Positions 16,854-24,017 of a stretch of 52,705 nucleotides of DNA are shown piece by piece. Each line of letters opens with the position of its first letter. Within the stretch, counting starts at the first letter, position 1. Source of the stretch: an uncultured Zoogloea sp. (lineage in GTDB: Bacteria > Pseudomonadota > Gammaproteobacteria > Burkholderiales > Rhodocyclaceae); assembly GCA_937967645.1 (NCBI GenBank), contig CALBTT010000161.1, forward strand, positions 1-52,705, in the 5' to 3' direction. A model generated the notes under the pieces. That model searched no databases, had not been told where the DNA came from, and saw only the letters and a program-made list of their open reading frames with translations. A program made the translations under genes and the position numbers.

Positions 16854-17759
16854 ATGCAGAGCTTCCTGCTCCTTCTCCCCGATTTCGCCCTGATTGCCCT
16901 GGGCGTCCTGCTGCGTCGTCATGGCGGCTTGGGGGCGCCCTTCTGGCAGGGTACCGAGAAGCTCGTGTACTTCGTGCTGTTTCCGGCCCTGCTGTTCAAT
17001 GCCCTGGCGCGGGCCAGCATTGACCTGACGAGCTTCGCGCCCCTGTTTCTGGTAGGGCTGCTGACCATGGCGGGGGGATTGCTGCTGGCCTTGCTCGGAC
17101 GCCCCCTGATGGGGCTCGACGCGATGGGCTTTGCCTCACGGGTGCAGTGTGCCTATCGCTTCAACACCTATATCGGGATCGCCGTGGCCGGCAAGTTCGG
17201 TGGCGCGGCAGGTGTGGCCGCGATGGGCGCCCTGTGCGGCGCGATGGTGCCCTTTGCCAACATGGCGGCGGTGGGCTTGCTGGCCCACCACGGGCAGGGG
17301 CGGCTGGGGCGCGAACTGGCCCGCAACCCGTTGATCATCGCCACCCTGGCCGGCATGGCCTTCAATGTCTCGGGGCTGAGCCTGCCGGCGCCGGTTCTGC
17401 CTTTTCTGCAGCGCCTGGCGGAGGCCGCGGTGACCCTGGGGCTCCTGGCAGTGGGGGCTGCGCTGCAGGTAGGCAACAGTGGCGGCCGGCGGATCGGCGC
17501 CTTTTACCTGTGTGCGGTGAAGCTGCTGGCCTTGCCTGCACTGGCCTGGGGGCTGGCCAGCGTGGCAGGCCTGGGAGGGGCTGCCTTTGCGACTGCGGTG
17601 ATCTTTGCGGCCCTGCCCACCGCGTCGTCGGCCTACATCCTGGCGATGCGCATGGGGGGCGACGGTCCGGGGGTGGCCTGGCTGATCTCGGCCACCACGG
17701 TGGCGGCAGCGGCCACCCTGACCTTCTGGTTGAGCTTGCTGGCGGGGCGGGGGGCCTGA
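16854..17759 (+). CDS. AEC-family (auxin efflux carrier-like) permease
   Basis: A 301-residue membrane protein with about ten helices in the AEC arrangement. It starts with LLPDFALIALGVLLRR and has VYFVLFPALLFNALARA and the conserved FNTYIGIAVAGKFGG in the middle. Bacterial AEC members include malonate, malate and lactate carriers, and the substrate here is unknown. No clear ribosome site precedes the ATG. It stands alone between the operon terminator and the convergent phaM gene. A second AEC gene lies at 34708-35667. Confidence 0.82.
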   Translation: MQSFLLLLPDFALIALGVLLRRHGGLGAPFWQGTEKLVYFVLFPALLFNALARASIDLTSFAPLFLVGLLTMAGGLLLALLGRPLMGLDAMGFASRVQCAYRFNTYIGIAVAGKFGGAAGVAAMGALCGAMVPFANMAAVGLLAHHGQGRLGRELARNPLIIATLAGMAFNVSGLSLPAPVLPFLQRLAEAAVTLGLLAVGAALQVGNSGGRRIGAFYLCAVKLLALPALAWGLASVAGLGGAAFATAVIFAALPTASSAYILAMRMGGDGPGVAWLISATTVAAAATLTFWLSLLAGRGA

Positions 17760-17781
17760 ACCGGCCCCGCGCGGATGGGCC

Positions 17782-18198
17782 TTACTTGGGGTCCTTGGCC
17801 TTGCCGGGCTTGGCCGGTGCAGCGGCGGGCGCCTGGGCGGCCTGGGTGCCGGCCTGTTCGGCGGCGTTCTGCATGATGTTCCAGGGCCACATGCCGGCAG
17901 CGAAGGGATTGGGCTGGGCGCTGTCTCCTTCGGGGCGGCCGCCTTCTGCGGCAACCTTGCTCATGGCCTGCATGGCGGCGATGGTGGCGCGCTGCATTTC
18001 GAGCCCCTGGATCGCCATCTGCAGCGAACTGAGGTTCATCTTGAGCCAGCTCTCCACGGCCTTCATGTCGGTGATGCGCTTCTCGAGCTCATCCACGTCG
18101 AGGGTCGGCGTGACCATGCCCGGCAGGCTGAAGCCCATCTTGCTCCACATGCTGCGCATGAACTCCATCGGGTCCTGCGCCTTGTTCTCAGTGCTCAT
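17782..18198 (-). CDS. phaM: PhaM-type polyhydroxyalkanoate granule regulatory protein
   Basis: A 138-residue protein with the PhaM signature: FMRSMWSKMGFSLPGMVTPTLDVDELEKRITDMKAVESWLKMNLSSLQMAIQG in residues about 13-65, then a helical region and an Ala/Pro/Lys-rich tail (APAAAPAKPGKAKDPK) of the kind that binds DNA in Ralstonia PhaM. PhaM activates PHA synthase and tethers granules to the nucleoid. No other pha gene is in the window. The gene is monocistronic and convergent with the AEC permease. Confidence 0.88.
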   Translation of the reverse strand: MSTENKAQDPMEFMRSMWSKMGFSLPGMVTPTLDVDELEKRITDMKAVESWLKMNLSSLQMAIQGLEMQRATIAAMQAMSKVAAEGGRPEGDSAQPNPFAAGMWPWNIMQNAAEQAGTQAAQAPAAAPAKPGKAKDPK

Positions 18199-18265
18199 CA
18201 GTCTCCCCTTTTACGTGAATATGCCATTAGCCCGTCGATAGTAACCCAACGGGGGAAGGGCTGCA

Positions 18266-20158
18266 TCAGCCTTGGGTCTTGCGCTGCAGCAGGGCGCGCA
18301 GGCGGCCCGGGCGCACCGGCTTGTGGAGCAGGGGCAGGCCTTCCTGCTGGACTTCGGCGAGGGCCTCGGTGGAGGTGTCGCTGCTCAGGATGATGGCCGG
18401 GATGACCTTGACGAAGTGGTTGCGGAGATCGCGTACGAGGTGGAGGCCGCTGCGCTTGCCCACCTTGTACTCGCACAGGGCGATGTCCGGTGGTGGGCTT
18501 CCTGCCAGGCTGTGCAGAAGCAGGGCCGGTTCGCTGACGGTGGTCACCGCGCACCCCCAGGACTCGAGGAGGCTGGCCGTGCTGCCCAGCGCCAGGGGGT
18601 CATCGTCCACCAGCAGGACATGCAGGCCGTGGAGGGCATGCGCGGGCGGAGGCGGCGCGCCGTCGATGACGGTCCGCGGGGAGGCCCGTGGCACCTCGAT
18701 GGCGAACAGCGCGCCGTGGCCTGGCCGGGAGCGCAGGATCAGGCGGTGGTCGAGCAGGTCGGTCAGGCGGCGCACGATGGCCAGGCCCAGGCCCAGGCCC
18801 TTGGCGCGGTTGCGCTCCGGGTTATCGAGCTGGATGAACTCCTGGAAGATGGCCTCCTGGGCTTCCGGCGCAATGCCCGGGCCGTTGTCGCGCACCTCGA
18901 TGCGCACCAGCCGGTCGCGGCGCCGGCAAGCCAGCAGCACGGTGCCGCCCGGCGCGTAGCGCAGGGCATTGCTGATCAGGTTGTGCAGGATGCGCTCGAG
19001 CAGCAAGGGGTCGCTTTCCACCCAGGCGTCGGTGGGGCGCAGGCGCAGGCGTTGTCCGTTGGAGTCGGCTTCGCGGCGGTAGTCGACGTCGATCCGTTCG
19101 AGCAGGGGTTGTAGCGGGAAAGGCTTGATCTGACGGTCCAGCACGCCGGCGTCGAGGCGGGAGATGTCGAGCAGGCTGTCCAGCAGGTTTTCCATGGTCT
19201 CGGCCGACACGGCGATCTGCTCGACGAGGCGGCGCGTGTCGGGGGCGTGGGGCTTCTGGCCCAGCTCGGCGACGAACAGGCCGAGGGCATGCATGGGTTG
19301 CCGGAGGTCATGGCTGGCGGCGGCGAGGAAGCGGGTCTTGGCCTGGTTGCCCTGCTCGGCCTCTTCCTTCTTCTTCTTCAGCTCCCGGGTGGCGGCTTCG
19401 ATCTGGCGCTCCAGGTCTTCCCGGGAGGCGCTCAGCCGGTCGGCCATCTCGTTGACCCCGAGCGCCAGCATGCGCAGGCTCTTGCCGCCTTCGGCGGGGA
19501 CCCGGGCGGTCAGCGAGCCCTGGCCGAAGCTGGCTACCGCCGAGGCGATCCGCTGGATCGGTCCGGAGATGCCGCGGCTCATGCGCAGAGCCAGAAAGAT
19601 GCTGGCGAACAGGATGGCCGCCACCATGACGATGGCCGTGCGCAGCAGGCGGGCTTCCTCGTCGCGCAAGGAGTCGCGGCTCATCTCCACCAGAACTTCC
19701 CCATGGTGAGGTTCGCCGGGGGCGTTCGCGTTGCTGCCAGTTTCGAGGAAGGCGTCATCGAGGATGACGCCGGGGCCGGTGACCTTCTCGCGGAAGCGCA
19801 GGGTGGATTTGCGCTCGCGGGAGCCGAGGGGGAGGCTTTCCTGGGCGGGCAGGCGCGCGCTGTCCGCGAGGATCTCCTGCAGGGGGCTGAACACCGTGAC
19901 GCGGACGACGTCCTGTTCCTGCAGGATGGTGTTGGCCTGCTTGCGGAGGCTCTCCAGGTTGCCGGAGAAGACGCCGTACTCGCTGGCCGCGGCGAGCTGG
20001 CGGGCCAGGGCCTTGCCCCGCTGGACGTGGGCGGCCTCCAGGTCGGAGAGGCGCGTGGACGTGAAGTAGGCGATCAGCACCAGGGCCATCACCATGGTGG
20101 GCAGCACCGCCACGAGGATGGCCCGGGCGCGGATGTCCAGATCGCTCGGTCGGATCAC
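18266..20158 (-). CDS. Hybrid sensor histidine kinase with degenerate receiver
   Basis: A 630-residue membrane kinase. TM1 is about residues 13-33, a periplasmic sensor region about 34-170, TM2 about 172-192, then HAMP (193-245), a Lys/Glu-rich coiled coil (245-275), and HisKA with the phospho-acceptor H283 in SHDLRQPMH. The HATPase region has N-box HNLISNALRYAPGG, G1 DNGPGI and GLGLGLAIV. The C-terminal receiver (about 520-628) has the acidic pair (VDDDP), Ser/Thr (LSSD) and Lys (HKPV). The phospho-acceptor aspartate position is Glu563 (LCEYKVG, codon 18470-18472), so it cannot be phosphorylated in the normal way. The start is GTG, overlapping the stop of the binding-protein gene by four bases (GTGA). 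A LuxR-type regulator encoded divergently of the receptor gene is the likely partner. Confidence 0.9.
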   Translation of the reverse strand: MIRPSDLDIRARAILVAVLPTMVMALVLIAYFTSTRLSDLEAAHVQRGKALARQLAAASEYGVFSGNLESLRKQANTILQEQDVVRVTVFSPLQEILADSARLPAQESLPLGSRERKSTLRFREKVTGPGVILDDAFLETGSNANAPGEPHHGEVLVEMSRDSLRDEEARLLRTAIVMVAAILFASIFLALRMSRGISGPIQRIASAVASFGQGSLTARVPAEGGKSLRMLALGVNEMADRLSASREDLERQIEAATRELKKKKEEAEQGNQAKTRFLAAASHDLRQPMHALGLFVAELGQKPHAPDTRRLVEQIAVSAETMENLLDSLLDISRLDAGVLDRQIKPFPLQPLLERIDVDYRREADSNGQRLRLRPTDAWVESDPLLLERILHNLISNALRYAPGGTVLLACRRRDRLVRIEVRDNGPGIAPEAQEAIFQEFIQLDNPERNRAKGLGLGLAIVRRLTDLLDHRLILRSRPGHGALFAIEVPRASPRTVIDGAPPPPAHALHGLHVLLVDDDPLALGSTASLLESWGCAVTTVSEPALLLHSLAGSPPPDIALCEYKVGKRSGLHLVRDLRNHFVKVIPAIILSSDTSTEALAEVQQEGLPLLHKPVRPGRLRALLQRKTQG

Positions 20159-21072
20159 TGGCCGGCCTCCTGGCGTTCGAGGCGTTCCTTGAGGAGCCCT
20201 GGCTCGTCCAGCATGATGCCCAGGGAGCGGGCCACATAGGGGTTGGTGCTGACCCGGAACTGGCGAGGCGAGGCAGGCGGCGGCAGGATGCCGGTGGCCA
20301 GCCCCTGGCGGGCCGCTTCGCCGGCTTGCTGGCCGACCTGTGCAGGGGTGCTGAACAGGGCCAGCAGGGCACCCGCCTTCACGTAGGCCGGCGAGAAGCC
20401 GACGACCGGCGAGCGCTGGTGATAGGCGGTCAGCAGGATGTTGGAGATGGTGCGGTTGTTGTAGAGGCTGCTGTCGGGCAGGGCGAGCAGGATGGTGGGC
20501 TCGGCCAGCACCCGCTGCAGGGTGGGGTAGAGTTCGCTCTCTTCACTCACCTGGGCCAGCACCGGACGCAGCTTGCGTTCCCGGGCGACCCCCTGCAACC
20601 GGCTGCCGAGTTCAGCGCTGTCACGGCCGGTCAGCAGGGCGAGGCGCGACCAGTCGGGCAGGGCGAGGCGCAGCAGTTCGATCTGGCGGCTAGCCGGTTG
20701 GTCGATGAAGACCGCCGAGTAGCGTCGTCCATCATCCGTCCGGTGGGGCAGGCGCTCATAGGTGCTGCGCGGGAGCAGGGCATACAGGACGGGCGCCCGC
20801 GGGCCCAGGGCGGCAACGCCCTGGGCGGCGCGGGTGCCGAGGGTGACGATCAGGGCGCTGCTGTTGAGGGTCGGGGTGTCTTCCGCACGCAGGGGGTAGG
20901 GCAGAGTCTGGACCCGGTGGCCGCCATTGCGCAGCTCCGCGCTGACCGCGTCGGCCGCCTCGCCGAAGGCGCTTCCATCCTCCGACATGACGAGCGCGAC
21001 CTGGGCTGCCCGCGCCATGGGCAGCGCCAGGGCGAGCAGCAGGGTGACGAGAAGGCGCTGGAGAAGCCCCAT
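20155..21072 (-). CDS. ABC-type periplasmic binding protein (PF04392-like), orphan
   Basis: A 305-residue exported protein. The signal peptide ends LPMARA about residue 22. Features of the ABC_sub_bind family: alternating Rossmann-like halves, LIVTLGTRAAQGVAALGPRAPVLYALLPR, and ILLALPDSSLYNNRTISNILLTAYHQRSPVVGFSPAYVKAGALLALFSTP. No permease or ATPase gene is adjacent. It is sandwiched between a TonB-dependent receptor (6-base gap) and a membrane histidine kinase (4-base overlap). A role in presenting a ligand to the kinase's periplasmic domain is therefore more likely than transport (inference). The ligand is unknown. Confidence 0.82.
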   Translation of the reverse strand: MGLLQRLLVTLLLALALPMARAAQVALVMSEDGSAFGEAADAVSAELRNGGHRVQTLPYPLRAEDTPTLNSSALIVTLGTRAAQGVAALGPRAPVLYALLPRSTYERLPHRTDDGRRYSAVFIDQPASRQIELLRLALPDWSRLALLTGRDSAELGSRLQGVARERKLRPVLAQVSEESELYPTLQRVLAEPTILLALPDSSLYNNRTISNILLTAYHQRSPVVGFSPAYVKAGALLALFSTPAQVGQQAGEAARQGLATGILPPPASPRQFRVSTNPYVARSLGIMLDEPGLLKERLERQEAGQ

Positions 21073-21078
21073 CAGGGA

Positions 21079-23169
21079 TCAGAATTCGAGTTGCAGGGTG
21101 CCGAAAACCTGGCTACCCCACCAGGCGGCCCCGGGGGCGAAGGTCTGTTCGCCGCCGTCGATGTTGCGGGCGGTGAGTGACACGTTACCCCGTGCCAGCG
21201 TCGCCGGCAGGCGGTGGGTCAGTTGCAGGTCGAGCTGGCGGTAGGCCGGAATACGGTGGGCATCGTCGGCGTACCAGGCCATGCTGCCGGTCCAGCGGCG
21301 GGCCAGGCTGATCTGCCAGTCGGGAGCAAAGGCCCATGCGCCGAACAGGCCGGTGGATTGGCGCGGGGCGGAGTTGGCGACCCAGGGGGAGGGGTTGGCA
21401 GCAGTGCCGGCGGACGGCTCGGCAGGGCCGTCGACGCGCAGCTCGGTGTGCTGCAGGGACAGCCAGCTGTTGCTGGCCGGGCGCCAGGTGGCGATCAGTT
21501 CGAGGCCGCGGATATCGGCTTTTCCGTTGTTGGCCAGGTAGCGGGTGTTGTCGCGGGGGATCAGGCCGATGCTGGAGTGTTCGCGTTGCATCTCGATCAG
21601 GTCGCGGGCGCGCTCCAGGAAGATGCGGGCGTCCAGGCTTGCCCCGAGATCGGGGGCCTCGGCGAGGTAGCCGATCTCGTAGATGGTGATCCGCTCGGCC
21701 GTCAGCCCGGGGGAGGGGCGGAATGTCTGGGAGATCGGCATGCCAGCCGGCAGCGTGAAGCCGGGTGTGACGACAGGCGCGGAACTGGAGAAGATCATGC
21801 TGGACTTCTGTTCGAAGGCAGTCGGGCTGCGGTTGGACCGATTGACGCCCATGCGCAGCGTCTGATTTTCCGTCATATGATAATTGGCTGAGGCGCGCGG
21901 GGCCAGCGATGTTCCTGTCAGTGAATTGTCTTCGACCATGGCGCCGGCATTGAACAGCCAGCGTCGGGAGGCCCGCCACTCCAGGGTGGCGAAGGCGCGA
22001 TTGACGCCGCTGCCGATGCTGCCGGTGGTGCCGAAGTAGAGGGGGGCGGTGAGCTGATCCTGGCGCAGGCCCGCGCCGATCACCGTGCGCAGGTCCGGGT
22101 GGGGCGAGTCCACGCGCTGGATCTCCAGGTCGTCACGGACCGCACGAAAGCCGTAGTCGAAGTCGAAGGGGATCAGGATGCCGCCCGGCACGCCCGACTG
22201 GCTGGCCGGGATGGGGATGGTGCGGGCAAAGCGGTCGCGCCCGTTCTCCTCCTGGTGATACCAGGTGAGGGTCAACTCCTCGCCGGCGGACGGCGTGTGG
22301 TGCCAGCGCAGCAGCCCGAAATTGCTCGAGATGCGCATGGTCCGCTCCGGATCCGTGAGGTTGGCGTCCTTGCCGGTCCCCTGGTCGTTGCTGGTCCAGC
22401 CGGCCTGGATCTCCACCCGGTCGGTGTGAGTGGCGGCCCAGTCGGCGCGCAGGCTGGCCATCTCGTTCCTGCGCCAGTCGTTGATCTCCCGGAGGCCCCG
22501 GTCGTACTGGCGCGCCACCGTCAGGCGCAGGTCCACATCGCCCAGCTGACGGCCGAGGCGCAGGCTCAGGTCATTGATTCCGCCGCTGCCGGCCCGGTAG
22601 CGCACGCTGTTGCCGAGGGTTTCCGATGGGGCACGGGTTATGATGTTGGCCACGCCGAGGAAGGCATTGCTGCCGTAGGCCGCCGAGTTCGAGCCGCGGA
22701 AGACCTCGATGCGCTCGATGTCGTCGATGTCCACCCCAAGCTGGTTCCATTCCACCCCGGCGATCAGGTAAGGGGAATAGCCCGAGCGGCCATCCACCTG
22801 CACCAGCATCCGTCGGGGCGCCTCGTCGGCCAGCCCGTGGTAGGTGACCAGCGGGTGGTTGCCGGTGTGCAGGCCGACCTGGAAGCCGGGCAGCAGCATG
22901 AACAGTTCGTGGATGTTGCGCGCCCCCGATGCCCGGATCATCTGGCGGTCGATGACGCTGACCGAACCCGGTGCGTCAGCCCGTGACTGGGAGAGCCGGG
23001 TGGCCGAGAGGACGACCGGCAGTTCCGTGAGGTACTCCGCTTCGCTGACCTGGCTGTCGGTCTGGGGCGCTTCCATGCCAGAGGCGAGGGAGGTCAGCAT
23101 CGCTGACAGGAGGATCGCGGCGTAGCAGGCTGGGCGGAGCGGGAGGGAAACGTGGTGAAAAAGCAGCAT
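21079..23169 (-). CDS. TonB-dependent outer-membrane receptor
   Basis: About 696 residues with a signal peptide, a plug domain (about residues 45-165: LPVVLSATRLSQSRADAPGSVSVID, then RIEVFRGSNSAAYGSNAFLGVANIITR) and a 22-strand barrel ending in the typical aromatic residue (FGTLQLEF). The sequence is closest in style to the BtuB/CirA/siderophore group, but the ligand is not readable. The frame extends to a TTG at 23199. The ATG at 23169 is preferred as it places the signal peptide correctly. It is the first gene of a three-gene operon with the orphan binding protein and the hybrid kinase, divergent from the LuxR-type regulator. Confidence 0.88.
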   Translation of the reverse strand: MLLFHHVSLPLRPACYAAILLSAMLTSLASGMEAPQTDSQVSEAEYLTELPVVLSATRLSQSRADAPGSVSVIDRQMIRASGARNIHELFMLLPGFQVGLHTGNHPLVTYHGLADEAPRRMLVQVDGRSGYSPYLIAGVEWNQLGVDIDDIERIEVFRGSNSAAYGSNAFLGVANIITRAPSETLGNSVRYRAGSGGINDLSLRLGRQLGDVDLRLTVARQYDRGLREINDWRRNEMASLRADWAATHTDRVEIQAGWTSNDQGTGKDANLTDPERTMRISSNFGLLRWHHTPSAGEELTLTWYHQEENGRDRFARTIPIPASQSGVPGGILIPFDFDYGFRAVRDDLEIQRVDSPHPDLRTVIGAGLRQDQLTAPLYFGTTGSIGSGVNRAFATLEWRASRRWLFNAGAMVEDNSLTGTSLAPRASANYHMTENQTLRMGVNRSNRSPTAFEQKSSMIFSSSAPVVTPGFTLPAGMPISQTFRPSPGLTAERITIYEIGYLAEAPDLGASLDARIFLERARDLIEMQREHSSIGLIPRDNTRYLANNGKADIRGLELIATWRPASNSWLSLQHTELRVDGPAEPSAGTAANPSPWVANSAPRQSTGLFGAWAFAPDWQISLARRWTGSMAWYADDAHRIPAYRQLDLQLTHRLPATLARGNVSLTARNIDGGEQTFAPGAAWWGSQVFGTLQLEF

Positions 23170-23205
23170 GGCCTGGGCCCCGTGTGGCCTGGACTTCAAT
23201 TTTCA

Positions 23206-23257
23206 CCATTTTGGGCCCAGGCTGCCCGGGCTAAACTGATGGATTGCCCATTTTGGG
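23206..23257. promoter_or_regulatory. Paired CCATTTTGGG sites in the receptor/regulator divergent promoter
   Basis: The ten-base sequence CCATTTTGGG occurs at 23206-23215 and again at 23248-23257, on the same strand and exactly 42 bases (about four helical turns) apart. The second copy is part of the palindrome CCCATTTTGGG. They fill most of the 100-base gap between the TonB receptor and the response-regulator gene. They are good candidates for binding sites of that regulator. Confidence 0.5.
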
Positions 23258-23273
23258 TTTTTGCGAATGACTG

Positions 23274-23924
23274 GTGATGATGCAGACCCGTATCCTTATT
23301 ATTGAAGACCACGTGCTGGTCCGCGAAGCCATGGCCCTGACCCTCGCCCAGGTCGGCGAGGGGGTGGTGTGCGAGCAGGCCAGCAATGCCACCGATGCAC
23401 TGGCCCTGCTGGAGGCGAATCCAGACTGCGACCTGCTGGTGGTGGACCTCATGCTGCCCGAGATCAATGGCTTTTCGCTGCTCGGTGCCATTGCCAAGCG
23501 CTTTCCCGATGTGCCGGCCCTGGTGGTCTCGGCACTGGACGACCGGGAGTCCGTGCAGCGTGCCATGAAGGCCGGAGCCTCGGGCTTCGTTTCCAAGGCA
23601 AGTCCCAGCAATACCCTCATCGAGGCAGTACGCACCATCCTGGCCGGGGGCGTGTTCACCCCCGAGACGGCGAGCGGAGGGGATGGCTCCGGGCGGAACC
23701 GGCGCGCCAGCCAGGCCTTCGCCGAGCGCTTCCAGCTGACGGCTGCCCAGGGGCGGGTGCTCGAGCTGGTCGCCCAGGGCAAGTCGAACCGCGACATCGC
23801 CGAGTTTCTCGGTTTGTCGGAAGGCACGGTCAAGGTCCATGTCTCGGCGATCCTCCGGGCGCTGGGCGTCACCAGCCGGGCCCAGGCCCTGCTGCTGATG
23901 ACCCGCGCCGGCCTGCGGGTGTGA
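23274..23924 (+). CDS. LuxR/NarL-family response regulator
   Basis: A 216-residue two-component regulator. The receiver (residues 1-120) has the acidic pair ED, phospho-acceptor D58 in VVDLMLPEINGF, Ser in VVSALDD and Lys in VSKASP. The C-terminal LuxR-type helix-turn-helix is LTAAQGRVLELVAQGKSNRDIAEFLGLSEGTVKVHVSAILRALGV. Three adjacent start codons (GTG 23274, ATG 23277, ATG 23280) leave the exact start open. It is transcribed away from the TonB receptor/binding protein/kinase operon and keeps an intact receiver, unlike the kinase's own. It is the likely output of that sensor. Confidence 0.92.
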   Translation: MMMQTRILIIEDHVLVREAMALTLAQVGEGVVCEQASNATDALALLEANPDCDLLVVDLMLPEINGFSLLGAIAKRFPDVPALVVSALDDRESVQRAMKAGASGFVSKASPSNTLIEAVRTILAGGVFTPETASGGDGSGRNRRASQAFAERFQLTAAQGRVLELVAQGKSNRDIAEFLGLSEGTVKVHVSAILRALGVTSRAQALLLMTRAGLRV

Positions 23925-23942
23925 GGGGAGGGCGGAGAGGAG

Positions 23943-23971
23943 GCGTCATCCGGGCGTAATGGCCGTTTAAC
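23943..23971 (+). promoter_or_regulatory. Pho-box-like direct repeats upstream of the 5'-nucleotidase gene
   Basis: GCGTCAT-CCGG-GCGTAAT-GGCC-GTTTAAC: three 7-base units spaced by four bases, the 11-base periodicity of PhoB boxes (CTGTCAT-N4-CTGTCAT). The third unit is poor. It ends about 47 bases before the ATG of a periplasmic nucleotidase, a typical Pho-regulon gene. Confidence 0.4.
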
Positions 23972-24017
23972 CCGGGGAGCCTAGTCTTGCGGGCTTTTGA
24001 TCCTCCAGGCGTTTGCC

